This document shows, piece by piece, positions 1-8,176 of a DNA stretch of 64,000 nt. Under the pieces are notes generated by a model. The model worked only from the letters and a program-made list of their open reading frames with translations. It was not told the origin of the DNA and did no database searches. Source of the stretch: Methanofollis tationis (GTDB lineage: Archaea; Halobacteriota; Methanomicrobia; Methanomicrobiales; Methanofollaceae); NCBI RefSeq assembly GCF_013377755.1, contig NZ_JABXWR010000001.1:631104-695103 (forward strand), written 5' to 3'. The position numbers were made by a program, and so were the translations under genes. Numbering within the stretch: position 1 is the stretch's first letter; each line of letters starts with the position of its first letter.

Positions 1-2
1 AG

Positions 3-1178
3 ATTGCAAACCAGGATTTCGCGGGTGCGGCGGCGACGATCAAGCGGGACAACATGCTCCCGGCGATCTGCGGCCGCGTCTGCCCGCAGGAGAACCAGTG
101 CGAGGGCTCGTGTATTCTTGCGAAGAAGGAGAAGCCCGTCGCCATCGGCGCACTCGAGCGCTTTGTTGCCGACTATGAGCGCGAGCACGGCATGACCCTG
201 CCCGAGGTGGCGCCGCCGTCAGGGAAGCGTGTGGCGGTCGTGGGCTCCGGCCCGGCGGGTCTGACCGCCGCCGCCGAGATGGCGCGCCTTGGCCATGCGG
301 TGACGGTCTTTGAGTCCCTCCACGAGGCCGGCGGGGTGCTGACCTACGGGATCCCGAACTTCCGCCTGCCAAAAGAGATCGTGCGGGCGGAGATCGAGCA
401 GGTGAAGCGCCTCGGCGTCGAGATCAGGCTCAACCACCTGGTGGGCCGGAGCCTCTCCACCGAGGAACTCCTCTCGTACGACGCCGTCTTCCTGGGCACC
501 GGCGCCGGCCTCCCCTACTTCATGGGGATAGAGGGCGAGAACCTGAACGGCGTGTACTCGGCGAACGAGTTTCTCACCCGGGTGAACCTGATGCACGCCG
601 ACCGTTTCCCCGAGTTCGATACCCCGGTGAAGCGCGGCTGCAACGTCGTCGTCGTGGGCGGCGGCAACGTGGCGATGGACGCCGCGCGGGTGGCGCGGCG
701 CCTCGGCGGGAAGGTGACCCTGGTCTACCGCCGGCGTGAGGAGGACCTCCCGGCCCGGGCCGTCGAGGTCGAGAACGCCCTGGCCGAGGGGGTGCAGCTT
801 GTCTGCTGCGCCAACCCGGTCCGGGTGATCGGCGAGAAGACGGTGCAGGCGGTCGAGTGCGTGCAGATGTCGATGTGCGATCTCGACGAGAGCGGGAGGC
901 CGAAACCCTCATCTGTTGAGGGGAGCAATTTCCTGATCGAGGCGGACGTCTTTATCGAGGCGATCGGGCAGGGCCCCAACCCCCTGCTGGTCTCGATGCT
1001 CCCTGACCTGAAGCGGGAGCGGCGGGGCAACCTGGTCGTGGACGCCGACGGACTGACGACCCTTGGCCGCGTCTATGCGGGCGGGGACGTCGCCACCGGC
1101 GCGGCCACGGTCATCTGGGCGATGGGCTCTGCGAAGAAGGCGGCGGCCGCCATTGACAGGATGCTGAGGGAAGAATGA
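3..1178 (+). CDS. gltA: NADPH-dependent glutamate synthase small-subunit-type oxidoreductase, 5' partial
   Basis: The reading frame is open from the window edge, so the true start lies upstream. The protein begins in the N-terminal iron-sulfur domain (cysteines in CGRVCPQENQCEGSC), followed by an FAD-binding Rossmann motif (VVGSGPAGLTAA) and a second dinucleotide fold (VVVVGGGNVAMDAAR), ending with the AGGDVATGAATVIWAMG FAD segment. This order is that of GltD-type small subunits, which pass electrons from NADPH to partners such as the glutamate synthase large chain or act as ferredoxin:NADP oxidoreductases. In methanogens a stand-alone form is annotated GltA. The partner gene is outside the window, so the electron acceptor cannot be settled. 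The stop codon overlaps the next start by 4 bases (ATGA), suggesting translational coupling. Confidence 0.85.
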   Translation: MANQDFAGAAATIKRDNMLPAICGRVCPQENQCEGSCILAKKEKPVAIGALERFVADYEREHGMTLPEVAPPSGKRVAVVGSGPAGLTAAAEMARLGHAVTVFESLHEAGGVLTYGIPNFRLPKEIVRAEIEQVKRLGVEIRLNHLVGRSLSTEELLSYDAVFLGTGAGLPYFMGIEGENLNGVYSANEFLTRVNLMHADRFPEFDTPVKRGCNVVVVGGGNVAMDAARVARRLGGKVTLVYRRREEDLPARAVEVENALAEGVQLVCCANPVRVIGEKTVQAVECVQMSMCDLDESGRPKPSSVEGSNFLIEADVFIEAIGQGPNPLLVSMLPDLKRERRGNLVVDADGLTTLGRVYAGGDVATGAATVIWAMGSAKKAAAAIDRMLREE

Positions 1179-1696
1179 ACGAAGTGCGGCATGGTGAGGA
1201 GCGTAAGGCCGTTCTCTCTCTGGCGGACGTGAACGAGAAGGAGGTGCTCGACATCGGGGCGGGCCCTCTTGCGATCATGGCCGTACAGGACTACGACTGC
1301 TTTGTCACGTCGGTCGATCTGGATGCCGATAAACTGGCCGAGTTTGAGGGTCTGGCCGCGGATGCCGGGGTGGCCGAGAAGATCAGTTTCGAGGTGGCCG
1401 ATGCGTCTAACCTCCCGTACTGCGACGACGCCTTTGACATCGGCATCTGTTTCGGCGCTCTTCACCATGTCCCGGCCGAACGACGGGAGCAGGTGATCTC
1501 AGAACTCGCCCGCGTCTCGTACGAGCGCTTCGTGATCGCCGAGTTCACGCCTGCGGGTTTTGCCGAACTGCACGGCGGCGATGCCTTTGCGCCGGTGGAT
1601 CTGGCCGAACTGGAACACCTGCTCAAGGGGATGGGGAACGTTTCCGTCCACCAGGTCGGGAAGATGGCGGTGTACGTCTTCGATAAAACCTGCTGA
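1175..1696 (+). CDS. Class I SAM-dependent methyltransferase
   Basis: A 173-residue protein with the class I methyltransferase glycine loop (LDIGAGPLAIMA, about residues 26-37), the acidic residue after strand 2 (VDLDADK), an ADASNLPYCDDAFD motif IV region and ALHHVP, as in small Methyltransf_11-type enzymes. The substrate is unknown. The start overlaps the stop of the preceding oxidoreductase gene by 4 bases, with a GAGGGAAG ribosome-binding site, so the two are probably co-transcribed. It is shorter than most family members at the N-terminus, but the SAM-binding core is complete. Confidence 0.8.
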   Translation: MNEVRHGEERKAVLSLADVNEKEVLDIGAGPLAIMAVQDYDCFVTSVDLDADKLAEFEGLAADAGVAEKISFEVADASNLPYCDDAFDIGICFGALHHVPAERREQVISELARVSYERFVIAEFTPAGFAELHGGDAFAPVDLAELEHLLKGMGNVSVHQVGKMAVYVFDKTC

Positions 1697-2207
1697 TCCC
1701 TCACATTTTTTTGGTTCGTTGTCCTTTGCAGGCTGATACTATCTTATCCCTCAGGCGAGCCTCTGTCCCTCTCCTGGCAGTTCTCCGCGAGGCTCCTGTC
1801 CTCGGCGCCGGGGGCTCTTACCGCCTGACCCCCGCACGAGGATTGCCCCCGGACATGAAGGATCGGTCGGGTCGGAGAGGCGATCATCCGTCATCCCCTC
1901 AATCGCAGTTTTGTGGGGCAGCAGGTCCCTCCGGCACAGGCACACCTGATTTTCCGTTCCTGCACGCGAAGAGGCGAAGGCCGCGAAGAAACAAGGTCCT
2001 GATCCACTCTCCGGTAATTTAGCGTCTTTTCGCGGCTTCGCGTGAGAATCTCCCCAAAAACCCTGCGACCGTCCAGGAACGCGCCCCGCATCTCCACATC
2101 ATGCCGTGCAGGATCATCTCCATCATCCAGATCCGCCCGGCGAGCAGTTAGACGAAGGTGTCCTCTCCACCCACACAGAGGAGTGAAGCACCCAAAAAAA
2201 GTGACGG
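1697..2207. repeat. Intergenic region with degenerate dispersed repeats
   Basis: No convincing gene is present in these 511 bases. Around 1740-1945 lies a degenerate copy of a GC-rich repeat (CGCCGGGGGCTCTTACC, CCCCCGCACGAGGATTG, CAGTTTTGTGGGGCAGCAGG) that is better preserved near 12.1-12.7, 31.1-31.3 and 55.1-55.5 kb. Around 1968-2055 is a second type containing CCGCGAAGAAACAAGG and TTCGCGGCTTCGCGTGAGA, matched near 31.47-31.55 kb. Around 2145-2190 is a third module (GACGAAGGTGTC and CCCACACAGAGGAGTGAAG) related to sequences near 31.40, 31.62 and 55.60 kb. Confidence 0.6.
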
Positions 2208-3458
2208 TTATTTTTTGGTTTTTCTCAGGAACCCGGCAACGACGAGGGCGGCGCATGCCCCTGCAATGACAAAGCCCGGCGCCCCGGTCGGCGCAGGCGT
2301 CCCGCCATCGGGCAGGAGGGCGAACGAGACCAGCCAGCCTTCGGCGCTCCCGTTCATCCCGGTCCACCCGGAGGCGGCGACCTCTCCTGATGCCGAGATT
2401 GCCACGGAGGTGAGCCTGCCCTTCCAGGCGTCCCGGACCAGCCCGTCGAGCACGTTGCCGTCATAGTCGATGACCTGGACCTGCGGGGCCGAGCCCCAGC
2501 GGCCGGCAAGCGCATAGCCGGTGCCGGGCACTTCGGCCATCGCGTCGATCTCGGCGCCGGGCACCTGCCGCTCCCATGCGAGGCTGCCGTCACCGTCGAT
2601 CGCCGCGGCCCACGCATAGGTGGCGATCATGGTCCCGTTCTCGCCATAGGGCTCGGTCATTGTTCCACCGACCAGGTATCCCCCGCCGCTCACCGGCAGG
2701 GAGGTGAGGATTGTGCGGTTGACCATCTCTTTCGTCCAGAGTTTCGTTCCCGAGGCGTCCGCCTTCATCAGCCACGAGGCGCCGGTCGTCTCGATGACCG
2801 GGCGGTAGGTGCCTGCAACGAGGAACGAACCGTCAGGCGAGGGTGAGAGGGTGTGCGCCGCTCTGCCGCCATAGGTCGCCGTCCAGCGCTCGGCGCCGGT
2901 GGGTTCATAGACGCCCAGGAATGCATCGCTCTCTCCGCCTGCTATCCAGATCCACCCGGCGGCGGCAATCGCCCCGTCAGGGAGGGCGGCGAGATCGGTG
3001 AGGCGCACCCCGTCCAGGGTGGTGCGCCAGAGGGTCTGTCCGGCGGCGTCGAGGCCGACGAGGTCAGACGAACCGGTGGCGTTCTCCCAGTCGGTGACGG
3101 CCAGGAATCCGCCGTCCACGGTGTAGGTCGCAACAACGGCCCCGCCGTCCTCCAGCGCAAGGAGGGCGGCGACGCTGTCCCCGCCGGGTGCGGCGCTCCA
3201 CCCCTCGACGCCGTCTGCATCGGTCTTGATGAGGAGGGCGCTCTCCCCGGCGGTGCCGTAGCCGAACCCGCCGAGCAGGTATCCGCCGTCGGCCGCCTGA
3301 CTGAGGGCGAAGAGATCGGTATATGCTCCTTTGTGGAAGGTGAGGTTCAGTCCAGCAGTCTCGTCGATAGAGACGGCCCCCGCGGATACGATGAGGAGGC
3401 TGATCAGGATGAGGGCGCAGAGCCCCCCTATCATATGGTTGCGTCTTTTTGCTCTCAT
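2208..3458 (-). CDS. Secreted beta-propeller-like surface protein with PGF-CTERM-like anchor
   Basis: A 416-residue protein with an N-terminal membrane signal (LCALILISLLIVSAGAVS), a repetitive middle built from blades of the type GGYLLGG...LIKTDADG...W and GSFLVAG...WLMKADASG, and a C-terminal APGF motif followed by a hydrophobic helix and FLRKTKK. The tail resembles PGF-CTERM anchors processed by archaeosortase A. The protein is therefore predicted to be exported and attached at the cell surface. No enzyme motif is seen. The start is supported by GAGGTG 6 bases upstream. A perfect 16-bp palindrome lies just upstream at 3469-3484. Confidence 0.75.
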   Translation of the reverse strand: MRAKRRNHMIGGLCALILISLLIVSAGAVSIDETAGLNLTFHKGAYTDLFALSQAADGGYLLGGFGYGTAGESALLIKTDADGVEGWSAAPGGDSVAALLALEDGGAVVATYTVDGGFLAVTDWENATGSSDLVGLDAAGQTLWRTTLDGVRLTDLAALPDGAIAAAGWIWIAGGESDAFLGVYEPTGAERWTATYGGRAAHTLSPSPDGSFLVAGTYRPVIETTGASWLMKADASGTKLWTKEMVNRTILTSLPVSGGGYLVGGTMTEPYGENGTMIATYAWAAAIDGDGSLAWERQVPGAEIDAMAEVPGTGYALAGRWGSAPQVQVIDYDGNVLDGLVRDAWKGRLTSVAISASGEVAASGWTGMNGSAEGWLVSFALLPDGGTPAPTGAPGFVIAGACAALVVAGFLRKTKK

Positions 3459-3468
3459 GTGGCACCTC

Positions 3469-3484
3469 GACCCCGGCCGGGGTC
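3469..3484. promoter_or_regulatory. Perfect 16-bp palindrome upstream of surface-protein gene
   Basis: GACCCCGGCCGGGGTC is fully self-complementary and lies 11-26 bases upstream of the surface-protein start at 3458, next to its GAGGTG ribosome-binding site. It could be an operator or an RNA hairpin that affects translation. In a GC-rich genome a chance palindrome is also possible. Confidence 0.35.
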
Positions 3485-3631
3485 AGTGATAAACTCGTTC
3501 TATGGTTGTGCTCCCTCCCCCTTATCCTTCATGGTGCGGTCCAGGCAGGGGGGCGAGCAGGGCGCTGCCGGTGATCGGTGCCTGAATGCAGTTGAAAAGG
3601 TCTAAATACTGCGGCATATATCCGCTCTTCT

Positions 3632-4717
3632 ATGGAGAGAGTGCGGATCCTCGGCGCCGGCCCTGCGGGTCTCTCGGCGGCGATCACGCTGGCCCGCGCG
3701 GGCTGCGATGTCGATATCTTCGAGGCGAGGGGCGATGTCGGGACGCGCTTCCACGGGGACCTCCAGGGGCTTGAGAACTGGTCGAGCGAGACCGACGTCC
3801 TCGAAGAGTTCAGGGGGATGGGGATCGGGACCGGCTTCGAGTACGCCCCCTATCGCGATCTCTCTGTTTCGAACGGGCAGGAGGTGCTGGACTTCTCCTG
3901 CGGGCGACCTGCGTTTTACCTTGTCAGGCGCGGCTCCTCGGGCGGCAGCCTTGACACGGCGCTCAGGGACCGGGCGCTCGACGCCGGGGCAGAGATCCAT
4001 TTTTTCCGGCGGCGCGCCGAAGAGGAGGCCGATATCGTCGCCACCGGGCCGGTGAGGGACGGGCTCGTGGCGATTGCAAAGGGATTCACCTTTTCCACCT
4101 CGATGGAGAACACCGCCGTCGGGATCATCGACCAGACCGCCTCGCGCAAAGGCTATGCCTACCTGCTGGCGATGAACGGCCGCGGCTGCATCGCCACGGT
4201 GCTGATGGACAACTTCCAGGACGCCGGCGCCTGCCTGGAACGGGCGAAGGCGCTCTTCGCCGGGATGACTGACCTCGATATTCGCGACCCTGCACCCTGC
4301 GGCGGGGTGGGGAGCTTCAGGACGGCGACCAGGTACCGCGACGGCGACCGCCTGTACGTCGGGGAGGCGGCCGGCCTCCAGGATCCGATGTGGGGGTTCG
4401 GGATGCGGTTTGCCGTGCGGTCGGGCTATCTTGCGGCGCAGAGCATCATCGAGGGCACCGACTACGAGCGGGCGGCGTCTGAGGCGTTCGGCGACCTGAT
4501 CCGGGCCGGCACCGTGAACCGGTATCTCTGGGACCGGTATGCGGTCAGAAACTATGCCTTCCTCTTCGAGCGGCTGAAGAGCGTCAGGGATCCCCTGAAA
4601 CATCTCAGGTCGTTTCATTCGTTCAACGTCTACCAGCGCCTTCTCTACCCGCGGGCCAGGCGTTACCTGAATGCAGAGTATGAGGAGAAGAAGGAGGGCC
4701 CGTCGCCTGAACTCTGA
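3632..4717 (+). CDS. Geranylgeranyl reductase-family FAD-dependent oxidoreductase
   Basis: A 361-residue flavoprotein starting with the FAD-binding fold ILGAGPAGLSAAITLARAG and the following acidic strand end (VDIFEAR). Later it has the second FAD contact RLYVGEAAGLQDPMWGFGMRFA, characteristic of the geranylgeranyl reductase/digeranylgeranylglycerophospholipid reductase group. Known members reduce isoprenoid double bonds of archaeal lipids or other substrates. Here the substrate is unassigned, and the gene stands alone. A TATA-like TCTAAATAC about 27 bases before the ATG suggests a leaderless transcript, which supports this start. Confidence 0.75.
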   Translation: MERVRILGAGPAGLSAAITLARAGCDVDIFEARGDVGTRFHGDLQGLENWSSETDVLEEFRGMGIGTGFEYAPYRDLSVSNGQEVLDFSCGRPAFYLVRRGSSGGSLDTALRDRALDAGAEIHFFRRRAEEEADIVATGPVRDGLVAIAKGFTFSTSMENTAVGIIDQTASRKGYAYLLAMNGRGCIATVLMDNFQDAGACLERAKALFAGMTDLDIRDPAPCGGVGSFRTATRYRDGDRLYVGEAAGLQDPMWGFGMRFAVRSGYLAAQSIIEGTDYERAASEAFGDLIRAGTVNRYLWDRYAVRNYAFLFERLKSVRDPLKHLRSFHSFNVYQRLLYPRARRYLNAEYEEKKEGPSPEL

Positions 4718-4766
4718 AAGGCGGGATCCGTCCCCCTTATGGTTTCCGGCGTCAAACTGATTGGCA

Positions 4767-5162
4767 ATGGGTGAGTATTTCATCGGCGACGTGGTCCTCG
4801 CCCCGGTTCTCTTCGATGGGTGCGGGAACGTCAAGCGCCGCCCCGCGATCGTCGTCGCCCGGGAGGACGGCGGCCGCCTGCGGGTCTGCCCGGTGACAAG
4901 CCGGGCCTCCCCTGATCTCCTGTCGGTGCCCCTGGACATCGGCGATTTCGCCACCGGCGGGCTCGACCTCTTCGAGGAGAGCTATGTGCTGCCGTCATAT
5001 CTCACCACGATCCGGAGCGCCGATGTCGTCGGAAAAAAAGGGCGGGTCAATGAGGACTACCTGAAGGAACTCTCCTCTACTCTCAGGAGCGCCGGGCATG
5101 GAGGCGGCGGGAGAGGCGATCGCCTGCCAGGTAGATCAGCACGGCGGCGACGATCCCGTTGA
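4767..5162 (+). CDS. PemK/MazF-like toxin, no antitoxin seen
   Basis: The ATG at 4767 gives a protein of about 131 residues. A TTG two codons upstream is possible but less likely. The N-terminal part (GDVVLAPVLFDGCGNVKRRPAIVVA, then CPVTSR and SYVLPSYLTTI) matches the PemK/MazF fold, whose members are mRNA-cleaving toxins of type II toxin-antitoxin pairs. No small antitoxin gene is visible upstream or downstream. The last 80 bases run antisense into the end of the permease gene, giving an arginine- and glycine-rich tail (GGGGRGDRLPGRSARRRRSR) not expected in the family. The original stop may therefore have been lost. Whether it is an active toxin is unknown. Confidence 0.7.
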   Translation: MGEYFIGDVVLAPVLFDGCGNVKRRPAIVVAREDGGRLRVCPVTSRASPDLLSVPLDIGDFATGGLDLFEESYVLPSYLTTIRSADVVGKKGRVNEDYLKELSSTLRSAGHGGGGRGDRLPGRSARRRRSR

Positions 5163-6354
5163 CCGGCGGGATGCCCGGCGTGAAGGCGGCGACCGCCGAA
5201 GCCCCGAGATAGGCGACGATGCCCGGGATGTTGAAGGCGCAGGCGTCCGCCCGTTCGAGCGGCGGATAGGCGCCCCGGTGCTTCAGGAAGAAGTCGGCGG
5301 CGATCACCCCGCCGATCGGCGGCACCAGGGTTCCCAGGATCTCCATATACGGGACGAGCCAGGTGTACATCCCGAGCAGGGCGAGGGAGGTGCCGAGGCC
5401 GGCTCCGGCCAGGGTGATCAGCCGCCGGCGCTCTGTCCTGAAAAGGTCGCAGCCAGCGACCGAGACGTTGTAGATCGTGTTGTCCTGCGTGGTCCAGATG
5501 TTGGCGAAGAGCATCACCACGCCCCATAAGAGCAGGCCCTGCAGGGCAAGGACCTGCACGATGTCGGGCTCTCCGTACACGACAGCGCCGTACGCCCCGA
5601 CAAAGACCATCAGGCCGTTCCCGGCACAAAAAGCGATCATTGTTGCGATGACGGCGTTTTTCGGCGTGTCGGAAAACCGCGTCCAGTTGGTCGCCTGCGT
5701 GCCCCCGGCGATGAACGTCCCGACGACGATGGTCACCGCCTCCCCAAAGCCCATCGTCGCCGCGGGGGCGATGGCCAGGACCCCGCTGATCCCGCCGGCG
5801 TCCCCCGTGGCGATCGCCGCGCTCACCAGGATCAGGGCGCACATCAGGGGGACCGAGACGGTGGAGAGGCGTTCGAGCCCCCGGTATCCGATAAATGCGG
5901 TCCAGCAGAAGGTGAACCCGAAGAGGAGCATGAGCGGGGCCTGCCAGCCCGTGTCGAGGTTTAAAAGGGTGGAAAAGAGGATCGCGATCGTCGCCGTCCC
6001 CCATGCGTACCACCCGACCTGCGTGACGCCCAGGAGGAGGTCCACCCACCTGCCCCCGATTGTTCCGAAGGCGAACCGCCCCATCAGCACCGTGTTGAGC
6101 CCGCTCTTCTGGGAGACGTAGGCGAGCACCGCCACGTACAGGGCGAGCAGGAGGTTTCCGCAGGCGATGACGGCGAAGAGGTCGGGCCAGAGGGGAAAGG
6201 CGACGCCGATCGCAGCGCCGCCCCACATGGTTGCGGAGAAGAAGGTGAACCCCAGAAGAATGATGGTGGTGGGCAGGAGCCCCCGCCGGTCTGAGAGGGG
6301 CACCGCGCTGAGCGGATAGTCCTCGTTCGCACCGTCTCTCCCCTCTCCAGCCAT
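5083..6354 (-). CDS. codB: Cytosine permease-like NCS1 transporter
   Basis: A 423-residue polytopic membrane protein with about 12 hydrophobic segments and the NCS1 signatures around LLGFTFFSATMWGGAAIGVA (helix 1) and FIAGGTQATNWTRFSDTPKNA (middle). These resemble CodB-type cytosine/purine and related nucleobase importers. The substrate is inferred from family only. The gene is monocistronic, divergent from the flavoprotein gene at 6484 and convergent with the MazF-like gene, whose 3' end overlaps it by 80 bases. No riboswitch-like structure was recognised upstream. Confidence 0.75.
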   Translation of the reverse strand: MAGEGRDGANEDYPLSAVPLSDRRGLLPTTIILLGFTFFSATMWGGAAIGVAFPLWPDLFAVIACGNLLLALYVAVLAYVSQKSGLNTVLMGRFAFGTIGGRWVDLLLGVTQVGWYAWGTATIAILFSTLLNLDTGWQAPLMLLFGFTFCWTAFIGYRGLERLSTVSVPLMCALILVSAAIATGDAGGISGVLAIAPAATMGFGEAVTIVVGTFIAGGTQATNWTRFSDTPKNAVIATMIAFCAGNGLMVFVGAYGAVVYGEPDIVQVLALQGLLLWGVVMLFANIWTTQDNTIYNVSVAGCDLFRTERRRLITLAGAGLGTSLALLGMYTWLVPYMEILGTLVPPIGGVIAADFFLKHRGAYPPLERADACAFNIPGIVAYLGASAVAAFTPGIPPVNGIVAAVLIYLAGDRLSRRLHARRS

Positions 6355-6483
6355 CCTGTGCCCCTGTATTCTGATACATCCTTGTTTGTATGATATTTTG
6401 AGGATTGTGATCTGGCAATTGAGAAGTCTCCCCGGCGCCGTCGGTGCACCGCAAGAGAATTATAGGGGGAAAAACCCCGGTTC

Positions 6484-7377
6484 ATGGTAATGGCCGGGAA
6501 CGTCCGCTCCCTCCTCCGCACCGATATCGAGACACCGGACGGTGTCTACACCCTCACCCTCAGGGCCGAGGACCTCTCTTCTCTCTATCCCGGCATGGTC
6601 CGCTATCTCCTCCACCTGGCGAAGGGGGACGAGGTCGTCGGCACCTTCCTGACCAATACCTACGAGTACTCACCCACGGTCCCGCTCGATGCGGAAACGG
6701 TGGCGCTGCAGAAGGCGGCGGCATGGGAGCGCGAACTGCGGACCAACCGGGAGCGGTTCCTCTCCGTCGTCGGAAAAAGAATGCCGAGGCGCCCCTTCAC
6801 CCTCCAGCCCGCAGACGTTGTGGTGGTCCAGGGGAGCCCGCGGGCCGACGGCAACTGCAGCATCATGGCCGGATGGGCGGTGGAGGCGGCAGAGGCGGCT
6901 GGAAAAACCGTCAGGGTGGTGTACCCGGACGACCTCGACATCCATCCCTGCATCGGGTGCTACCGCTGCTACAATACCGGCACCTGCACCTTCGACGACG
7001 ATATGGGCGATGTGATCCACCTCATCGTCCACGCCTCCCTCCTGGTCGTCTGCTCCCCGGTCTACACGAACACGGTGCCCGGCGGGCTGAAGGTCGTCAT
7101 CGACCGCTGCCAGGCGCTTCATGCAGCACGGACGCTCGGCGCCAGGAGGGCGATGCCTGCCGGCCTCCTGCTCGCCGTCTGCGGGAGAGAGGGGAGGTCC
7201 AACTTCGTGTGCCTCACTTCGGTCATGGAGGCGTTCATGGGCAACCTCGGGATCAGGCCGGCCGGTGCGGTGCTGGCGGACGGCATCGATCGGGTGAGGG
7301 ACGTGAGGCTGGTCGAGGGGCTGGAGGAGCGGGTGAAAGAACGCGTCCGCTCATGCCTCCTCCCCTCACGCCCCTGA
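6484..7377 (+). CDS. Iron-sulfur flavoprotein-like NADPH-dependent FMN reductase family protein
   Basis: A 297-residue protein. From about residue 112 it has a flavodoxin-like fold (VVVVQGSPRADGNCS phosphate loop, YTNTVPGGLK) with a compact cysteine cluster CIGCYRCYNTGTC, like the CxxCxxC...C cluster of methanogen iron-sulfur flavoproteins. The first roughly 110 residues form an extension with no recognised domain that does not occur in short flavodoxins. A role in electron transfer or oxygen/peroxide detoxification is known for related archaeal proteins, but the reaction here is not shown. A TATA-like AATTATAG about 25 bases before the ATG fits leaderless transcription. Confidence 0.7.
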   Translation: MVMAGNVRSLLRTDIETPDGVYTLTLRAEDLSSLYPGMVRYLLHLAKGDEVVGTFLTNTYEYSPTVPLDAETVALQKAAAWERELRTNRERFLSVVGKRMPRRPFTLQPADVVVVQGSPRADGNCSIMAGWAVEAAEAAGKTVRVVYPDDLDIHPCIGCYRCYNTGTCTFDDDMGDVIHLIVHASLLVVCSPVYTNTVPGGLKVVIDRCQALHAARTLGARRAMPAGLLLAVCGREGRSNFVCLTSVMEAFMGNLGIRPAGAVLADGIDRVRDVRLVEGLEERVKERVRSCLLPSRP

Positions 7378-7475
7378 AGGTCTCAGGCGCCGGTCTGCCC
7401 CTCAGGGACGCCGGGCGGCGATGCCAATCATTATCTCCTGCGCCCTGCGATCATTCCTTATCTGGAGTGCTGGCA

Positions 7476-7970
7476 ATGTTTCGAAAGGTGCTGTTCCCCA
7501 CGGATTTCTCCGACTGCTCGTATAAGGCCCTCGAGTGCGTCAGGCAGATGCGGGGTGCGGGCGTGGAGGAGGTGGTGATCGTCTCTGTCCTTGACGAGCG
7601 GGATACCGACCTGGTGACGACCGGGATCGGGTGGCTGAGCGGGGACCGCATGGTCGAATACGACGCCGGGATCGAGAGGCGGATGCGCGAGAACATGCAG
7701 GAGCGCCTCGACGGGATGGCGGGCGTGCTGCGGGGGGCGGGCATGAAGGTGAAGACAGCAATTGAAAAGGGTGTCCCTTCCGTCGAGATCCTGGCGATTG
7801 CAAAGCGGGAGAGGGCGTCTCTGATCGTCATGGGCTCTCACGGGAAGAGCAACCTCGCCGGCGTGGTGGTGGGTTCGGTCTCGGAGGAGGTGCTCAGGCG
7901 ATCGAGTGTGCCTGTCCTGATCATCACGCGCGAGATGCAGGGCGGGTGCCGGAGCCAGGGGGAAGAGTAG
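7476..7970 (+). CDS. Universal stress protein (UspA family)
   Basis: A 164-residue single-domain protein with the N-terminal strand KVLFPTDFSD, the middle IEKGVPSVEIL, and the C-terminal nucleotide-binding signature MGSHGKSNLAGVVVGSVSEEVLRRSS (G-2x-G-9x-G-[S/T]). It therefore belongs to the ATP-binding USP group. The ATG at 7476 starts the conserved domain directly. It stands about 100 bases after the flavoprotein gene on the same strand and could be co-transcribed. The cellular role is not evident. Confidence 0.85.
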   Translation: MFRKVLFPTDFSDCSYKALECVRQMRGAGVEEVVIVSVLDERDTDLVTTGIGWLSGDRMVEYDAGIERRMRENMQERLDGMAGVLRGAGMKVKTAIEKGVPSVEILAIAKRERASLIVMGSHGKSNLAGVVVGSVSEEVLRRSSVPVLIITREMQGGCRSQGEE

Positions 7971-8145
7971 TCCGGGAGATGGGACGCCCCGCCGGCATCT
8001 CCCGGTGCGCAGGTCGGTGGTGCTGAAGGTTCGAGAGAGGCGGCGTCCGCGTTTGCATGCCGGCAGACGCATATCTCACATTCTGATCTCTACGGTTATG
8101 GACGATCCCTTCTCCCGGTGCCGCCTCCGGGAAATATATGAGGTA

Positions 8146-8157
8146 TTTTTATATATC
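8146..8157 (+). promoter_or_regulatory. TATA box of the ornithine/proline operon
   Basis: TTTTTATATATC is centred about 25 bases before the ATG at 8177, so transcription should begin at or next to that ATG. This argues against the upstream in-frame ATG at 8138, which lies before the TATA box. Confidence 0.6.
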
Positions 8158-8176
8158 TCGGGCCGGCATTCACATC

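Noticed and set aside
3602-4954. A 450-residue frame antisense to the flavoprotein gene
   Set aside because: No domain and a composition typical of antisense frames in GC-rich genes.
5057-6454. A 465-residue frame overlapping the permease gene on the same strand
   Set aside because: Low-complexity Arg/Gly/His sequence in another frame; the permease frame has proper membrane helices.
6355-6483. Riboswitch upstream of the permease
   Set aside because: Only about 130 bases between divergent starts with promoter-like AT stretches; no purine or other riboswitch core could be seen.
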